Shown here: positions 61,632 through 64,000 of the stretch, one piece after another
How the letters are laid out: the number at the start of each line of letters is the position of its first letter
How positions within the stretch are numbered: the stretch's first letter is position 1
DNA from: Mucilaginibacter kameinonensis
GTDB taxonomy: Bacteria; Bacteroidota; Bacteroidia; Sphingobacteriales; Sphingobacteriaceae
Reading direction: 5' to 3'
DNA length: 64,000 bases
Assembly (NCBI RefSeq): GCF_003675385.1
Contig: NZ_RCWZ01000003.1
Coordinates: 620,001-684,000 of the forward strand
Position numbers and translations under genes: made by a program
The notes under the pieces: generated by a model
What the model was told of the DNA's origin: nothing
Databases searched by the model: none
What the model saw: the letters and a program-made list of their open reading frames with translations, nothing else

Positions 61632-64000
61632 ATGTTATATATAAAACCCGTGCTTCGCATCGTTATACTTTTTGTCGTATTGGTCAGCTTTCCTTTTGCG
61701 TCATCAGCCCAAAAGAAAAAAGAAAAGGATAAGGATTACGCCCAACTGGTTGATCCCTTTATAGGCACCGGCGGACACGGGCACACTTACCCCGGGCCGG
61801 TAATGCCCTTTGGCATGGTGCAGCTTAGTCCGGATACCCGGTTAGAAGGCTGGGACGGCTGCTCGGGTTATCATTATACCGATAGTTTGGTATACGGCTT
61901 TTCGCACACACACTTAAGCGGTACAGGTGTACCCGATTATTGCGACGTGCTGTTTATGCCCACCACCGGCGATCCTAAATTTAAAAACACCGAATACCGC
62001 TCGCACTTCAGTAAAAAGAATGAGAGCGCTACGCCCGGCTATTACCACACCCTGCTTGACAAATACAACATTGGCGTTGAGCTAACCGCTACAACCCGTG
62101 TGGGCGTTCACCGCTATACTTATCCATCAACCGATAAGGCCAACATTATTATCGATCTGCAGCACCGTGATGAAGTACTTGATTCATGGATTGAGGTGGT
62201 AAATGATCATGAGGTTCGCGGCTTCCGCATGTCGAAATCATGGGCCGATAAACAACAGGTATATTTTTATGCTAAGTTTTCGAAGCCTTTTAAAATCTAT
62301 GGCATCGCGTTAAATAACGAAGTTCAAAACGGGCAAAGCAAAGTACAGGGCAAAAACATCAAGCTGTTTTTACAGTTTGATAATCCCGGCGAGGTGATCA
62401 GCAAAGTAGGCATCTCTTCTGTAAGCGCCGAAGGTGCCTTGAAAAACCTGGACGCCGAAGTGCCCGACTTCGATTTTAAAAAGATTCAGAAAGATGCCAA
62501 AATAGCCTGGAACCACGAACTCAATAAAATTCAGGTTGAAGGTGGCGCTCCTGCCCCATCCTCACAAACCCAGGCCGTAGGCGGTACAGGGCCTTATAGC
62601 TATACCGCACCTGCAAAAAAAGTAGTTCAGCCCGATTATGCTAAAATAAAGCAAACCATCTTTTACACGGCTCTATACCACAGCATGGTAGCCCCAAGCA
62701 TATACAGCGATGTTGACGGGCAATACCGGGGCATGGATCAGCAGGTACATACAGCTCAGGGCTTTGATTACTACACGGTATTTTCCCTGTGGGATACCTT
62801 CAGGGCCGAGAACCCGCTGCTGACTTTGATAGATCGCAAACGCACACTCGATTTCATCAAAAGCTTTATGGCGATATATGATCAAGGTGGTTTATTACCG
62901 ATATGGCCACTGGCTACTACCGAGACTTATTGTATGATCGGAAATCACTCCATTCCGGTTATTGTGGATGCCTATGCTAAAGGCATTCGCGATTTTGATG
63001 CCGAGAAAGCCTTTACGGCAATGAAAGCCGCTGTAAACCGCAACCAGTTTGGCTTGGACAATTACCGCAAAAACGGGGCAGTACAATCAGATGCAGAAGA
63101 TGCATCTGTATCAAAAACCTTAGAGTATGCTTACGACGATTGGTGCATTGCGCAGATGGCAAAAATGCTTAATAAAACTGATGATTATACCCTATACATT
63201 CAGCGTGCACAGTACTGGAAAAACGTTTACAACAACCAGAATACCTTTATGCAGGCCCGCGCAAACGGCGGCTGGCTGGAGCCTTTTGACCCTACGGAAA
63301 TTAACGGTAATTATACCGAAGGCAACTCCTGGCAATATTCATTTTTGGTACCACATGACGTAGAAACCCTGATTGATAAAATGGGCGGGAAACAGGCTTT
63401 TGAAAACAAGCTTGATGAGCTATTCAGCACACAATCAAAACTAAGCGGCAGCGATATTCCGGATGTAGCCGGTTTGATAGGCCAATATGCACATGGTAAC
63501 GAGCCAAGCCACCACATGGCTTACCTGTACAACTTTACCGACTCGCCGGATAAAACCCAGTTTTATGTAAGCCGCATTTTGCGCGAAGAATACAGCAATA
63601 AACCGGATGGCTTAGCCGGAAATGAGGATTGCGGACAGATGTCGGCCTGGTACGTGATGAGTTCATTGGGGATTTACAATATTGCTCCCGGTCAGCAGGA
63701 TTTTCAGATTGGTATACCTCAGTTTGATAAAGCGGTAGTCAACCTTGAAAATGGTAAAAAATTCAGCATTATTAACCCTGGTGCCGGTATTACCCGAAGC
63801 AATATTTACTTGCAGGGCATGAACCTTGATAAAAAAGTATACAGTAAGCTTTTTATCAATTATGATGATATTGTTAAAGGCGGAGATTTTGAAGTATTCA
63901 CCGGCAGGCTGGCTAACAAGATCTTTACCCAGGATCTGGAAAAGCCTGTTTCAAAGATCACAGATAACCTGATTGTTGCCAACCCTTATATTATAGCACC
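61632..64000 (+). CDS. GH92 family alpha-mannosidase, cut at the window end
   Basis: 789 codons are visible without a stop; the window ends inside the gene. A signal peptide of about 26 residues (IVILFVVLVSFPFASSAQ) is followed by the N-terminal beta domain with DYAQLVDPFIGTGGHGHTYPG and MPFGMVQLSPD, then WDGCSGYHYTDS. The (alpha/alpha)6 part has QGFDYYTVFSLWDTFRAENP, the MIGNHSIPVI motif, GNEPSHHMAYLYN and NEDCGQMSAWYVMSSLG, the most typical GH92 signatures. A Pro/Ala-rich insert of about 20 residues lies near 315-335. GH92 enzymes are calcium-dependent exo-mannosidases for N-glycan-type mannose; alpha-1,2 linkage is common but not shown here. The ATG gives a normal signal peptide. Confidence 0.93.
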   Translation, partial: MLYIKPVLRIVILFVVLVSFPFASSAQKKKEKDKDYAQLVDPFIGTGGHGHTYPGPVMPFGMVQLSPDTRLEGWDGCSGYHYTDSLVYGFSHTHLSGTGVPDYCDVLFMPTTGDPKFKNTEYRSHFSKKNESATPGYYHTLLDKYNIGVELTATTRVGVHRYTYPSTDKANIIIDLQHRDEVLDSWIEVVNDHEVRGFRMSKSWADKQQVYFYAKFSKPFKIYGIALNNEVQNGQSKVQGKNIKLFLQFDNPGEVISKVGISSVSAEGALKNLDAEVPDFDFKKIQKDAKIAWNHELNKIQVEGGAPAPSSQTQAVGGTGPYSYTAPAKKVVQPDYAKIKQTIFYTALYHSMVAPSIYSDVDGQYRGMDQQVHTAQGFDYYTVFSLWDTFRAENPLLTLIDRKRTLDFIKSFMAIYDQGGLLPIWPLATTETYCMIGNHSIPVIVDAYAKGIRDFDAEKAFTAMKAAVNRNQFGLDNYRKNGAVQSDAEDASVSKTLEYAYDDWCIAQMAKMLNKTDDYTLYIQRAQYWKNVYNNQNTFMQARANGGWLEPFDPTEINGNYTEGNSWQYSFLVPHDVETLIDKMGGKQAFENKLDELFSTQSKLSGSDIPDVAGLIGQYAHGNEPSHHMAYLYNFTDSPDKTQFYVSRILREEYSNKPDGLAGNEDCGQMSAWYVMSSLGIYNIAPGQQDFQIGIPQFDKAVVNLENGKKFSIINPGAGITRSNIYLQGMNLDKKVYSKLFINYDDIVKGGDFEVFTGRLANKIFTQDLEKPVSKITDNLIVANPYIIA

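Noticed and set aside
63127..63363. ORF inside the GH92 gene
   Set aside because: It is a shadow in another frame; the GH92 frame stays open from 61632 to the window end.

Overview
The window looks like a chromosomal segment of a Bacteroidota bacterium of the Sphingobacteriaceae type, most like Mucilaginibacter or Pedobacter. The reasons are: TAnnTTTG promoter boxes in front of many genes and almost no Shine-Dalgarno sequences; type B ribosomal protein L31; a GlmU-like protein of the Bacteroidota type; many lipoproteins and secreted glycosidases (GH9, two GH20, GH92); DUF4142, DUF4184 and SUKH proteins; and many dispersed inverted repeats between genes. The species assignment is an inference. 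I see no rRNA, tRNA, CRISPR array, transposase, phage gene or plasmid gene.

Layout. 1-4.3 kb: end of an NAD(P)-binding protein, then a minus-strand housekeeping group (rpmE2, GlmU-like, tpiA, membrane protein, prmA). 4.5-7.4 kb: a SUKH protein and the short plus-strand iron-sulfur operon iscS-iscU-iscA. 7.5-16.2 kb: SnoaL-like protein, an SDR without its catalytic pair, an acyl-CoA synthetase, a DUF763 gene broken by one in-frame TAG, a DUF4142 lipoprotein, a response regulator with an N-terminal cysteine cluster, and an SF1 helicase. 16.2-24.4 kb: GH20, luciferase-like monooxygenase, alpha/beta hydrolase, GH9, and a second GH20 with a Ser/His/Lys-rich tail. 24.8-26.4 kb: an isolated Wzz-like protein. 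26.4-33.4 kb: a tetR-regulated HAE1-type RND efflux operon with clear palindromic operators. 33.4-40 kb: DinB-like protein, MFS transporter, a protein with diadenylate-cyclase motifs, pnp and rpsO. 40-50 kb: three exported peptidases (S41, M61, S9) and ppc. 50-55.5 kb: FUSC protein, DUF4184 protein, methionine/glutamine-type aminotransferase and an omega-amidase-like hydrolase. 55.7-61.4 kb: a CzcCBA-type metal efflux operon. 61.6-64 kb: a GH92 alpha-mannosidase cut by the window end.

How the genes work together. IscS supplies sulfur to IscU and IscA for iron-sulfur assembly. TetR sits upstream of the efflux operon and probably represses itself and the operon. The aminotransferase and the omega-amidase-like enzyme fit a transamination-plus-deamidation pathway for methionine salvage or glutamine. 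The glycosidases and exported peptidases suggest a glycan- and protein-degrading life style, but there is no SusC/SusD pair here.

The most interesting signals are: the DAC-domain protein with an RHL instead of RHR motif; a 34-bp perfect palindrome that forms the last codons of two convergent genes; TetR-type palindromes including a distant copy upstream of iscS; the single nonsense codon in DUF763; the basic low-complexity tail of the second GH20; and at least six families of dispersed inverted repeats.
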